A stretch of 64,000 bases of DNA from contig NZ_LMDY01000012.1 in the NCBI RefSeq assembly GCF_001425905.1, positions 591,066 to 655,065 on the forward strand. The letters run 5' to 3'. This DNA is from Methylibium sp. Root1272. GTDB taxonomy: Bacteria > Pseudomonadota > Gammaproteobacteria > Burkholderiales > Burkholderiaceae_C. The notes under the pieces were generated by a model, which saw nothing but the letters and a program-made list of their open reading frames with translations, did no database searches and was not told the origin of the DNA. Made by a program: the position numbers and the translations under genes. This document shows, one piece after another, positions 42,175-51,445 of this stretch. Numbering within the stretch: position 1 is the first letter of the stretch; the number at the start of each line of letters is the position of its first letter.

Positions 42175-42585
42175 TCATACGCCACGAATAGTCTTAAGGT
42201 GGGCTCTGACAGTCGGTAGCGAGAGGTTGAGACGATTGCTGATGATTGCGGTTGCTCCTCGACCTTTCTGTGAGGTCTGGAGCTTCTCGTACTCGCGCCG
42301 CACTGCCTCAAGAGTCGCCGCACCCTTAGCTTGAGCCTTCAGCTTCGCGGCGTCGGCGCCTTTGCGAGACATCTCTGTCATCGCGTCGGCGCGTGCTAGT
42401 CCTGCCACCTGCTTCTTGACAGTGTCGAACACCTTCTCCAGTGGCATGCGCATTACACCGCCGTCAGCAAACTTCCATGCAACCACAGGCCCGCGAGCCA
42501 CGTCTCCCGACGTTGCCTTCGGTAGGTCAGCGCCTCCCGGCGCTGCCTTTGCCTTTTTCGGTTTGGGCTTCTCACCAGGCATCAC
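42175..42585 (-). CDS. Hypothetical protein with basic N-terminus and C-terminal helix-turn-helix-like end
   Basis: 136 residues. Lysine/proline-rich start (MPGEKPKPKKAKAAPGGAD) and C-terminal ISNRLNLSLPTVRAHLKTI resembling a helix-turn-helix. Last of a four-gene overlapping series (43543 to 42175). Possibly DNA-binding; no family assigned. Confidence 0.55.
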   Translation of the reverse strand: MMPGEKPKPKKAKAAPGGADLPKATSGDVARGPVVAWKFADGGVMRMPLEKVFDTVKKQVAGLARADAMTEMSRKGADAAKLKAQAKGAATLEAVRREYEKLQTSQKGRGATAIISNRLNLSLPTVRAHLKTIRGV

Positions 42586-43025
42586 GCGACCCCGGGCCAG
42601 TCAGATCGGGGCCAGTCTGAGAACGAGCACAGCTCTCGTGAGATCGCCCGAATCTTGGATCGCAGTCGCTGGTCATCTGTGGCCCGCATCGCGCACCACA
42701 TGGCATCGATGGCGCGCCACACCTTCGCACTGTGCTCGATATCTTGTGGGAAGCGGTGTCGCTTTGCTAGAAGTTCCGAATACGCCATCTTCAAGGCAAT
42801 GATCGCGATCTCGCTGAACCCGTCCTGAGTGGTGAGCGCCCAAACCCGATCAGCGAACATCTTCAACTTCGCGCCGTTCGCCACGGCCTCATCACTTCCG
42901 TCCGACTTGAACTCTCCCACCAAGTCTGGTCCGACTTTGATTCGCCGATCGGCCCAGTCGCGCAGCGCGGCAAAGGTGTCGAACTCGGCGCACACGGTCA
43001 AATCGGCTTTGGACTTCTTAGCCAT
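42582..43025 (-). CDS. Hypothetical island protein
   Basis: 147 residues, soluble, tryptophan- and arginine-rich in the C-terminal half (DAMWCAMRATDDQRLRSKIR). No recognised domain. Overlaps its downstream neighbour by 4 bases and its upstream one by 8. Confidence 0.52.
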   Translation of the reverse strand: MAKKSKADLTVCAEFDTFAALRDWADRRIKVGPDLVGEFKSDGSDEAVANGAKLKMFADRVWALTTQDGFSEIAIIALKMAYSELLAKRHRFPQDIEHSAKVWRAIDAMWCAMRATDDQRLRSKIRAISRELCSFSDWPRSDWPGVA

Positions 43026-43269
43026 GGCTCACCCCCTCGCGCGCCGAACGCAATGCTTCCTCGATGAAATTGATGACGGCGCCGTCGCGGAGGCGCTCTT
43101 CCAGGACTTCGCCAAGTCGAATTGCGATCAGCTCATCGGTGCGTTCAATCTCCTTCGTCAAGGCGCAGCAAACGGCATAGTCGCGCCCGCCGTCGTCGCG
43201 CAGATCCTGCAGCAGCTCCAGTGCCTTATCGAGCAAGCTCGCGAGGTTGTTGGTGTTGGACTTAGCCAT
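43018..43269 (-). CDS. Hypothetical island protein
   Basis: 83 residues, strongly helical and acidic (LDKALELLQDLRDDGG; ELIAIRLGEVLEERLRDGAV). No recognised domain. Coupled by overlap to the genes on both sides. Confidence 0.52.
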   Translation of the reverse strand: MAKSNTNNLASLLDKALELLQDLRDDGGRDYAVCCALTKEIERTDELIAIRLGEVLEERLRDGAVINFIEEALRSAREGVSHG

Positions 43270-43543
43270 GAGCGGCCTCCTTCGAAACGTACATGTCGCC
43301 GGAGTCGGTGAGCGTCTCGGCCATGGAGGTCAGCTCGGTTTCGATGCCCGCCATGATGTAGCTGACTCCGAGCTGGTCCATGTCGTCCGAGTCATAGGCC
43401 GAGTTGTTCGTCAACAGGTCGTGGGCAGCCTTGAGCCGGAACTGCAGCTCATGCAGCTTCCAGCCCAGTTGGAGGGAGAAGTCGCTGTAGCTCTTGGGGG
43501 TGGGCGATTGGTCCCCGGCGGGGGATACAGTCATAGAAGCCAT
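43262..43543 (-). CDS. Hypothetical island protein
   Basis: 93 residues. MASMTVSPAGDQSPTPKSYS then LGWKLHELQFRLKAAHDLLT. Helical and acidic, no recognised domain. First gene of the early operon, starting about 75 bases from the end of the integrase. Confidence 0.52.
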   Translation of the reverse strand: MASMTVSPAGDQSPTPKSYSDFSLQLGWKLHELQFRLKAAHDLLTNNSAYDSDDMDQLGVSYIMAGIETELTSMAETLTDSGDMYVSKEAAHG

Positions 43544-43617
43544 TGATTCACCTCTTCTGTAGGTGGGTTGCGGTCAGCGGCCGGAAGGTGTTACAGCACC
43601 TTCCGGCCGCGCTTGCT

Positions 43618-44865
43618 TCATGCCTTCTTGGCACGAATCGGGGTGACGGTCGCGTCGGTGTGGACGCGCCCGCAGTAGTCGGCCCAGGCCTGCATCAGCT
43701 TGGCCCGGCGTTCGAGGAGTTCGCCGCGCCGGTACGCGGCCTCCGTGGGGTTCTCGATCTTGTGCGCCAGGGCCATCTCGACGACCTCGTTGGCAATGTT
43801 GGTGGACTCGGCGGCCCAGTCCCGGAATGTCGAACGGAAGCCGTGGACGGTCAGGTCAGGCCGGCCCATGCGCTTCTGCAGCAGAACCAGCATCGCCATG
43901 TTCGATAACGGCTTGCCTTCGCGCATGCCGGGGAACACCAGCGGGCCAGACCTCGGCAAGCCCTCCAGCAACTTCAGGGCGCGTCTGGAGAGCGGCACGC
44001 GGTGCGGCAGTCCCGCCTTCATTCGGCTGGCCGGCACGCTCCACAGGGCGCCCTCCAGATCGATCTCTGACCAATGGGCGCCGATCGCCTCGCCGGTACG
44101 GGTAGCGGTCAGGACGGTGAACTCCAGCGCCCGAGCGGACAGCCCATCCTCGGCACGGATCAGCTTCATCAATGCGCCGATTTCGGCATAGGGCAGGGCG
44201 GCGTGGTGCTCGGTCTTGGAGACCTTCGTCGGTTTCGGCAGCAGGTTGTCCAGGTGCCCGCGCCAGCGCGCCGGGTTGTCGCCGCTGCGGTGCTTCAAGG
44301 CGGTCGCGTAATCCAACACGGACTCGATGCGACCCCGGACCCGCGAGGCGGTCTCGGTCTTGGTCGTCCAGATCGGCTGCAGGCACTTCATCACCAGCGC
44401 GGTGTCGATCTCGCTGACCAACAGCTTGCCGATGAACGGGTAGGCGTAGGTCTCCAGCGTGTTGGTCCACTGGTCGGCGTGCTTGGCGTTCTTCCACCCG
44501 TGGCGGTGCGCCTCGATGTAGGTCTCGGCCTCGACCTCGAACGTGACGGCTCGCGCGGCATTCGAATCCGCGGTGCGGCGTTCTGCCGATCGGGCCTCAA
44601 GAGGATCTAGACCATCCACGAGCAGCTCGCGGGCCTCGCGGGCCTTCTCACGAGCGCGTGCCAGGGACACCGTGTGGAGGGCGCCCAGGCCCATCTCGCG
44701 GGAGCGTCCGTTCCGCGTGAATCGGAACACCCAGGACTTGGTGCCCGTGGGGCTCACCTGCAGCCAAAGGCCGCCGCCGTCGCCAACGTAGCCAGGTGCT
44801 TTCGCGGCCTCGACTTGTCTGGCCGACAGCTTGTGCAGAGTCCTCCGCCCAATCGATGTACCCAC
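43618..44865 (-). CDS. Tyrosine recombinase / P4-type integrase
   Basis: 415 residues. N-terminal DUF4102-type arm-binding domain (LHKLSARQVEAAKAPGYVGD, GGGLWLQVSPTGTKSW), then the catalytic domain with Arg in TATRTGEAIG, HGFRSTFRDW (His-x-x-Arg), and the nucleophile tyrosine near AAYRRGELLERR or ADYC in the C-terminal region. P4-type integrases usually insert into the 3' ends of tRNA genes. The start is about 155 bases from the right 52-bp repeat, whose beginning overlaps a tRNA-Ser-like 3' end. The integrase therefore very likely made these junctions. Confidence 0.92.
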   Translation of the reverse strand: MGTSIGRRTLHKLSARQVEAAKAPGYVGDGGGLWLQVSPTGTKSWVFRFTRNGRSREMGLGALHTVSLARAREKAREARELLVDGLDPLEARSAERRTADSNAARAVTFEVEAETYIEAHRHGWKNAKHADQWTNTLETYAYPFIGKLLVSEIDTALVMKCLQPIWTTKTETASRVRGRIESVLDYATALKHRSGDNPARWRGHLDNLLPKPTKVSKTEHHAALPYAEIGALMKLIRAEDGLSARALEFTVLTATRTGEAIGAHWSEIDLEGALWSVPASRMKAGLPHRVPLSRRALKLLEGLPRSGPLVFPGMREGKPLSNMAMLVLLQKRMGRPDLTVHGFRSTFRDWAAESTNIANEVVEMALAHKIENPTEAAYRRGELLERRAKLMQAWADYCGRVHTDATVTPIRAKKA

Positions 44866-45007
44866 TACTCAACCCACGTTTGAGACATGGATTGGAATGT
44901 ATGCGCTTGGACGGCGCTAGACAAGTGGAATCGTGGAAGCCGCGTAAATATTGGGCTGCAGGCCGGTTCTGTGGATCTGACTGGACTGCGTTGGACAGTC
45001 AGTTAGA

Positions 45008-45070
45008 TTCCTCCCTCTCCGCCAGAAAGCTAGTAAACACGGGCCTTACGGGCCCGTTTTGCTTTCTACC
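45008..45070 (+). repeat. Right att-like repeat overlapping a tRNA-Ser-like 3' end and terminator
   Basis: The 52-bp repeat proper is 45019-45070. Immediately before and into it, TTCCTCCCTCTCCGCCA (45008-45024) matches the T-arm/acceptor end of a tRNA-Ser including the encoded CCA; the body of the tRNA is absent. It is followed by the hairpin ACGGGCC-TTACG-GGCCCGT and TTTT, a likely tRNA terminator. This fits an attR left after integration at a tRNA-Ser 3' end. To the right begins chromosome-like DNA. Confidence 0.72.
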
Positions 45071-45072
45071 TG

Positions 45073-46683
45073 CTACACGTTTGCAGTACGTGATGCCTTA
45101 TGGTCAACCGAAGCTCCGGCAATCTTGAACACGCTCACCAGATCGGCCAGCGTGGCGGCCTGATGCTTCAGGCTTTCTGCGGCGGCCGCACTTTCCTCAA
45201 CCAGCGCCGCATTCTGTTGCGTCACCTGATCGAGCTGGCTGACTGCATCGCCAACCTGGCTGATGCCGGTGCTCTGCTCGACGCTTGCGGCGCTGATCTC
45301 GCTGATGAGATCGTTCACTCGCTTGACCTGGGCGACGATCTCGTTCATTGAATGTCCAGCATCGTTGACGAGCCTCGAGCCGTTCTCGACCTTGTCAACG
45401 CTGTCTCCGATCAGCTCCTTGATTTCCTTGGCAGCCTGGGCGCTGCGCTGCGCCAGATTGCGCACTTCACCCGCCACCACCGCGAAGCCACGGCCTTGCT
45501 CGCCGGCGCGGGCCGCTTCCACTGCGGCGTTGAGCGCCAGGATGTTGGTCTGGAAGGCGATGCCGTCGATCACGCCGATGATGTCGGCGATCTTCTTGCT
45601 CGACTCGGTGATCGCACTCATGGTGGCGACGACCTGGGCCACAACGGTCCCGCCCTGAGCCGCGGCATCGGAGGCCGAACCAGCGAGCTGGGTTGCCTGT
45701 CGCGCCGTGTCTGCGTTCTGCTTGACCGTGGCCGTCAGCTCCTCCATGGACGCCGCAGTCTGTTGGAGGTTGCTCGCCTGCTCTTCGGTGCGCTGGCTCA
45801 GATCGGCATTGCCGGTGGCGATCTGCGCCGAGCCGGTGGCAATGCTGTCGCTGCTGTTGCGTACGCGTCCGACGATGTCTGCCAGGCTGGCCTGCATGGC
45901 GCCCAAGGACGCCAGGACGCTACCCTTCGGTGCGGCCGCCACTCCCTCAACCTTGCTCAGGTCGCCTTGAGCGACCCGTTGGGCGGCAGTGCTCAGTTGG
46001 TCTGGTTCAGCACCCAACGCGCGAGTCAGGCTGCGCGTGATCAAGGCGCCGGAGATGCCGGCAGACAAGAATGCAATCAGGCATCCCAGGATCAGAAGAT
46101 TCCGATGCAGCACATAGTCTGCTTCTGCCGTTTCGGTCAGCGTCGCGGCGCGACTCAAGGTGTAGTCGCGGTAATCGTCGGAAGTCTTGACGAGCGCCGC
46201 CAACAGCGGACGACAGTCGGCATTCATCTTGGCGATGGCCTCGTCGTGCTTGCCCATGGTCGCGAGCCTGACGATATCCAGGGCGACCGGACCATACGCC
46301 GCTTCGATCTTGTTCATCTCCGTGACGAAGGCGCGTGCCTTGTCCGTCAGATTCACGGCATCAGACACCAGCTTGTTCAGCTTGCCGAGACTCTGCTGCA
46401 CCTCCTCGTGCGCGGCAACGACCACTGTCTTCTCCGACGCGAGGTCGTCGGTCTTGCTGATGAGCACGAGATTGCGTGCAGCGATGGCGCGGCGGTCAAC
46501 TGCCGACCGAACGTTCGCTGCTGCTTGCGCCCGGGCGTTGACGCCGTGCACATAGTCAACGAACTGGTCATGCTCATCGGCAAGAGACCTCACGGCCAAG
46601 CCAGCCACAAGCAGGACAAGCACGGAAAGTCCGCCGAAAGCCAATGTCAGCTTGGCGCGAACGGTCATGTTGGAGAAGGTCAC
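45073..46683 (-). CDS. Methyl-accepting chemotaxis protein
   Basis: 536 residues. First membrane segment about 13-33 ([16 protein letters not shown]), a four-helix-bundle-type periplasmic sensor (about 35-185), second membrane segment about 190-210, HAMP (about 212-265), then the signalling domain with the conserved tip [20 protein letters not shown]. The C-terminus ends without a CheR-tethering pentapeptide. Ligand unknown. Its stop lies only 3 bases from the island's right repeat, so integration did not damage it. Preceded by a region with no gene. Confidence 0.93.
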   Translation of the reverse strand: MTFSNMTVRAKLTLAFGGLSVLVLLVAGLAVRSLADEHDQFVDYVHGVNARAQAAANVRSAVDRRAIAARNLVLISKTDDLASEKTVVVAAHEEVQQSLGKLNKLVSDAVNLTDKARAFVTEMNKIEAAYGPVALDIVRLATMGKHDEAIAKMNADCRPLLAALVKTSDDYRDYTLSRAATLTETAEADYVLHRNLLILGCLIAFLSAGISGALITRSLTRALGAEPDQLSTAAQRVAQGDLSKVEGVAAAPKGSVLASLGAMQASLADIVGRVRNSSDSIATGSAQIATGNADLSQRTEEQASNLQQTAASMEELTATVKQNADTARQATQLAGSASDAAAQGGTVVAQVVATMSAITESSKKIADIIGVIDGIAFQTNILALNAAVEAARAGEQGRGFAVVAGEVRNLAQRSAQAAKEIKELIGDSVDKVENGSRLVNDAGHSMNEIVAQVKRVNDLISEISAASVEQSTGISQVGDAVSQLDQVTQQNAALVEESAAAAESLKHQAATLADLVSVFKIAGASVDHKASRTANV

Positions 46684-47276
46684 GGGATGCCTCTTTCAAG
46701 TTGTTAATCGAGCGTAAGCAAACGATTGAGTACATCAATATCATTGACGGCGATGTCGGCTTGCGACCGCGTGAAATGAAGCTGAAATATCAGCTAACTT
46801 ACGTCGAACTTTCAACTTGCATCGGCACGCGTGCGGAATGTCACGCTGGCGCGTGCTCAGGATTCGGCCAGGTCATGCACGAGTGCGTCCCGTCAGATCG
46901 GATCACGGCCTGCGGGATGACCCGCGTCTACCTGACCATGCAGCGAGAGTCTCTCGCCTGCCGCACGGCTGCTGACGAAGGTCCCTGGTTCCGGGCGGAG
47001 CACTTCCCTGGTCGGCCGCCCAAGGTGATATCGCGGTTCCTGGCGCGAGATTCCCTCTTTGCGGATGCAGGGCGGCCCGGCGATGCGCGAGTGGCCACCG
47101 TCGAACGGCGCGTATGATCAGCTCGTAGCATCTCTCTTCTCTGCCTCGGCGAGTGGGGGTTAGCTGATCGACGTCCCGGTCACCCGTCACGGCCTCGACC
47201 CGTTCGTCCCGATTGGCGGTGCTCTGCTCGAAGCACCCCGCGCGGCGTGCGCGGGATCGGTTCGAGATTTGCACTC
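46684..47276. other. Intergenic region, no supported gene
   Basis: About 590 bases between the divergent chemoreceptor and the sensor kinase. Several overlapping arginine-rich frames exist but match nothing and lack ribosome binding sites. An AT-richer part (46700-46800) upstream of the chemoreceptor is the likely promoter region. Confidence 0.5.
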
Positions 47277-50200
47277 ATGCGTACAGCCGATGGCCGATGG
47301 CCTTGGCCCCAACTGGCGGCCGTATTCGGCCTGATCGTCGGCATTCTTCCCTTCATCGGAATGACGCTCGACGTCCCGTCCCTGCGGGATCTCTCGTCAA
47401 CGCCGCTCGACACTCATGTTGCCGATGTCATCGGCTTGAGCTTGACGGCCACCGCGCTATTCATCGCGGCGGGGCGGCCTGCTTCGTTTGGGCTGCGCAA
47501 CCTGTCCACGGGCCTGGGGTTGAGTGCAGCGGCGCTGGCGCTCGTCGCACTGTTGCAGGACGAATTCGGCTGGCAGCTTGCAATGCATGAGCTGTCCTTC
47601 GGTTCGAGCACCAGCGTCGAGCAGCCCCTGCATTCCGGTCAGGAAACGCCGAGATATGGCCAGCTCGGCTACGGCTGCCTGGGTCTGACCATCGCTGGCC
47701 TGTCGAGGTCGAGATTCGTGCCGCTGGTCTGGCTGGCCGCTTTCACCACAACCTTGCTCGGGGTCGCTGCCGTGACCGTCCGCGTCTGGAAGACGAGCAA
47801 TATCGACGCGGACCTCGCGATCGACAGGATCTCCGTCGCGACCCTGCTTTCCATCATGCTGCTGGGCTTGGGCAGCCTGATCGCCTTCGCGCGCCGGGAT
47901 CGACACGACGCGCTGGCGCCGGCGCCGACTCGAATGTCCATCGAGTTCAAGGTGTTCGGTGGCCTCGTCGGTGCTGTCGTTCTCATGGCGGTAGGAGGTG
48001 GCATCACCTACCGCACCAGCGCACGTTTCGTCGATTCCGCCGAGCAGGTGGCGCATACGCAGGAGGTACGCGCGCGACTGGGGGAGATGTACGCGTCGAT
48101 GTCGGATGCAGAGTCATCCCAGCGCAACTACCTGCTGACCGGCGCGGTCGGACAGCGGCTCGTCAGCAGTGCCCATGCGGAGAAGGCGCGCTCGAAGATG
48201 CTGACGCTCCAGAGCCAGCTCGCCGACAACCCGTCGCAGACCGAGCGATTGGCCGCCCTCGCGATGGTCATGGAGCACAGGCTCCAGGATCTCGACCGCA
48301 TTGCAGACTTGCGTGATCGCGATGGACTCGAAGCGGCACGCGCAGCCGTCTCAGAGAACACCGGGAATGTGCTGGTGAGCCGCTACCTTGCGCTCACATC
48401 CGAGATGGATGCCATCGAGGCCGTGTTGCTGAGCCAGCGTGAAGCGCGCGCGGCTCGCGAACGACGCGACTACCTGGCCTTCCTGATGCTGACGCTGGCC
48501 GGTGCGACGGCGATTTTCGTGATGATGCTGACCGGCGTGCGACGCGAGATGCTGGCTCGTCGGGAAGCCGACGATGCCGTGCGTGCCCTCAACACCGATC
48601 TGGAGCGCCGGGTCGAGGAGCGTACCGCGGCGCTCGTGGCAAACCAGCGTCGTTTCGTCGATCTGTTCGAATGCGCACCTGCCGCCCTGGTGATGACCGA
48701 CAACCGCGGTGCGATCGTGCAGGTCAATCGCCAGACGGAGATCATCTTCGGCTGGGATCGCACGGCGCTGATCGGCAGTCAGGGCGACATGTTGATGCCC
48801 GAACAGGACAGGGAAGGCTTCGCCATGCTGCGCGACGCGTACCTGAGCGAACCGCGTCCCCAGGCGATGGGCAAGACACGCCCCGACCTGCGTGGCCTGC
48901 GGCGGGACGGCAGCATCTTCCCGGTCGACGTGAGCCTGAATCCGTTGAACACGGGGGCCGAGTTGATGGTGCTGGCTGCGATCCACGACACGACCGAACG
49001 CGGGCGCATGACCGAGGCGCTGCGCGCGAGTGCAGCGCTCTACCAGCACACCCTGGACAGCATGCTCGAAGGTTGCCAGATCTTCGATTTCGAGTGGCGC
49101 TATCTCTACATCAACAGCACCGCCGAGCGCCAGAACCGGCAAGCCAGGGAGGGCATGCTCGGACGCACGGTGATGGAAGTCTCTCCCGGGTTCGAACATA
49201 GCGAGGTATTTGCAGCGATGCGTCGCTGCATGGAACAGCGCAGTCCTCAGCAGCTCGAGCACGAATTCCTGTTTCCGGACGGGTCCAGGGTCTGGTTCCA
49301 CGTCAGCATCCTGGCCGCGCTCGAGGGCATCGCGATGTTCAGCGTCGACATCGCCGATCGCAAGGAGACGGAGGAAGAGATCCGGACCGCGAACGCCGAG
49401 CTGGAGCGCCGCGTCGCCGATCGGACCTCGGAACTGGTGCTCGCCCGTGAGGCCGCGGAAGCCGCCAACCGTGCCAAGAGCGCTTTCCTTGCGACCATGA
49501 GCCACGAGATCCGCACGCCGATGAACGGCGTCATCGGCATGGTCGAGGTGTTGTCACACAGCAATCTGCCGGATCTCCAGGCGGACGCCGTCAAGACCAT
49601 CCGGGATTCGGCGTTTTCGCTGTTGAACATCATCGACGACATCCTCGACTTCTCGAAGATCGAGGCCGGGAGGCTCGAACTGGAGCGATCGACCGCGAGC
49701 CTCTCGGACCTGACCGAAGCAGCCTGTGATGCGTTGCTGCCGATGGCCGACGACAAGGGGGTCGGGCTCGATCTCGACATCTCTCCGGACCTGCCTGAGC
49801 AGATCTGGACCGATCCGACCCGACTGCGGCAGGTGCTGTTGAACCTGGTCGGCAATGCGATCAAGTTCAGTGGCGGCCGCCCGCACCAGCCCGGCCTGGT
49901 ATCGATCCGGGTCGATACCGAGGTCGGCGACCCGCAGCGCCTTGTCCTGGAGGTGCGGGACAACGGTATCGGCATGACGGCCGAGACGATTGCCCAACTG
50001 TTCTCTTCCTTCAACCAGGCCGAAGCATCGACGACGCGCCGCTTCGGCGGGACCGGTCTCGGACTGGCCATCTGCCAGAGGCTGGTGATCTTGATGGGCG
50101 GAAGCATCGCCGTGCAGAGCCGGATGGGCCAGGGCTCGGTCTTCACCGTGCATTTGCCGCTGGAAGCGGTGGAAGGCCAGAGGCTGCGCAGCCAGCCTGA

Positions 50201-51428
50201 CTTGCGTGGCGTCGACTGCCTGGTGATCGGCGGCGCACAGGCGACTACCTTCGAGCGCTACCTGGTGCATGCCGGAGCCTCCGTGCAGACCCCGCCGACG
50301 CTTGCGGCCGCCGTGACGCAAGCCGGTGGCCTGGCGCGCCCGGTATTGATCCAGGACTGCCGACGCAGCGGGCAGGCGGCCGACGTGTTCAGCGCCACGT
50401 GCGCCGTCCTGCCCGATGCGCGGCAGGTCCTCGTCACCCGCGGGAGGGGGCGAAGGGCCAGGCTCTCCTTCGGCAACGCCGTGACGCTGGAAGGCGACTG
50501 CCTGCGTCGTGTGGCCTTGCTTCATGCAGTGGCCATTGCTTCGGCACGGGCCTCTCCCGATGAGGTCTACGAGACAGACTTCGATGAACCTGGCGTGATT
50601 CGCATGGAACCGCCTTCGATCGCCGAGGCGCGGGCGCAGGGCCGCCTGATCCTCGTCGCCGAAGATGACGAGATCAACCAGAAGGTCATCCTGCGCCAGA
50701 TCGAATTGCTGGGGCATACCGCCGAACTGGCCAACGACAGCGTCGAAGCCCTGCGCCTGTGGCGTGCGGGCCAGTACGGCTTGCTGCTGACAGACCTGCA
50801 CATGCCCGGCATGGACGGCTACAGCCTGGCGATGGCCATCCGCGCCGAGGAATCGAAGCGAGGCACCGCCTGGCGGCCGAGGATGCCCATCCTTGCATTG
50901 ACCGCCAACGCGCTGAAGGGCGAGGCAGTCCGTGCGCTGGCGGCCGGCATGGACGAGTACCTGACCAAGCCCTTGCTTCTTCGCGCATTGCGCTCGGCCA
51001 TTCGTCGCTGGCTGCCCGGTGAGGCGGAAGACTCGATGCCCGTGCCGCTCGAAGAACCCGGCGTAACGACAGCTGGCCTGGTGGTCGATGTCGAGGTGCT
51101 CCAGTCGCTGGTCGGCAATGACCAGGCCGTGGTACGGGAGTTCCTGCTCGAATTCCGAAACTCGGCGCGTGCGCTCGCTGCAGAACTCTCCGTCGCGCGG
51201 GCAGACGATGACATCCGGCGAATCGGCAGCATCGCGCACCGGCTGCGCGCCTCGTCGCGCTCGGTGGGTGCCATCGCCCTGGGTGACCTGTGCGCGGAGC
51301 TCCAGAACGCCTGCCGCACGGGCAAGCGCGAGAGCGTGGCGCTGAGCCTGGTGCAGTTCGACACTGCGCTGTCAGCCGTGGACCACCGTATCGGCGAATT
51401 GCTCGTAGCGAGCCCTGTTGCGCCGTAG
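47277..51428 (+). CDS. Large hybrid sensor histidine kinase (CHASE3-PAS-PAS-HisKA-HATPase-REC-Hpt)
   Basis: 1383 residues from the ATG at 47277 (a GTG at 47247 adds ten). Five or six N-terminal membrane segments (to about 210), a CHASE3-like sensor (about 225-400), a coiled linker, two PAS domains (about 455-580 and 590-700), HisKA with the phosphoacceptor in MSHEIRTPMNG (about His743), HATPase (NLVGNAIKF; GTGLGLAI), a degenerate receiver-like segment (about 980-1100), a full REC domain (about 1125-1245, phosphoacceptor Asp in LLTDLHMPGMDG, about 1173) and a C-terminal Hpt (IGSIAHRLRASSR, His about 1320). It forms an internal phosphorelay whose likely output is the REC-EAL protein encoded 17 bases downstream. 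Confidence 0.9.
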   Translation: MRTADGRWPWPQLAAVFGLIVGILPFIGMTLDVPSLRDLSSTPLDTHVADVIGLSLTATALFIAAGRPASFGLRNLSTGLGLSAAALALVALLQDEFGWQLAMHELSFGSSTSVEQPLHSGQETPRYGQLGYGCLGLTIAGLSRSRFVPLVWLAAFTTTLLGVAAVTVRVWKTSNIDADLAIDRISVATLLSIMLLGLGSLIAFARRDRHDALAPAPTRMSIEFKVFGGLVGAVVLMAVGGGITYRTSARFVDSAEQVAHTQEVRARLGEMYASMSDAESSQRNYLLTGAVGQRLVSSAHAEKARSKMLTLQSQLADNPSQTERLAALAMVMEHRLQDLDRIADLRDRDGLEAARAAVSENTGNVLVSRYLALTSEMDAIEAVLLSQREARAARERRDYLAFLMLTLAGATAIFVMMLTGVRREMLARREADDAVRALNTDLERRVEERTAALVANQRRFVDLFECAPAALVMTDNRGAIVQVNRQTEIIFGWDRTALIGSQGDMLMPEQDREGFAMLRDAYLSEPRPQAMGKTRPDLRGLRRDGSIFPVDVSLNPLNTGAELMVLAAIHDTTERGRMTEALRASAALYQHTLDSMLEGCQIFDFEWRYLYINSTAERQNRQAREGMLGRTVMEVSPGFEHSEVFAAMRRCMEQRSPQQLEHEFLFPDGSRVWFHVSILAALEGIAMFSVDIADRKETEEEIRTANAELERRVADRTSELVLAREAAEAANRAKSAFLATMSHEIRTPMNGVIGMVEVLSHSNLPDLQADAVKTIRDSAFSLLNIIDDILDFSKIEAGRLELERSTASLSDLTEAACDALLPMADDKGVGLDLDISPDLPEQIWTDPTRLRQVLLNLVGNAIKFSGGRPHQPGLVSIRVDTEVGDPQRLVLEVRDNGIGMTAETIAQLFSSFNQAEASTTRRFGGTGLGLAICQRLVILMGGSIAVQSRMGQGSVFTVHLPLEAVEGQRLRSQPDLRGVDCLVIGGAQATTFERYLVHAGASVQTPPTLAAAVTQAGGLARPVLIQDCRRSGQAADVFSATCAVLPDARQVLVTRGRGRRARLSFGNAVTLEGDCLRRVALLHAVAIASARASPDEVYETDFDEPGVIRMEPPSIAEARAQGRLILVAEDDEINQKVILRQIELLGHTAELANDSVEALRLWRAGQYGLLLTDLHMPGMDGYSLAMAIRAEESKRGTAWRPRMPILALTANALKGEAVRALAAGMDEYLTKPLLLRALRSAIRRWLPGEAEDSMPVPLEEPGVTTAGLVVDVEVLQSLVGNDQAVVREFLLEFRNSARALAAELSVARADDDIRRIGSIAHRLRASSRSVGAIALGDLCAELQNACRTGKRESVALSLVQFDTALSAVDHRIGELLVASPVAP

Positions 51429-51445
51429 CAAGGATCAACACTGCC

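Noticed and set aside
46700..47250. Overlapping arginine-rich open frames between the chemoreceptor and the sensor kinase
   Set aside because: No family resemblance, no ribosome binding sites, composition typical of chance frames in GC-rich DNA.
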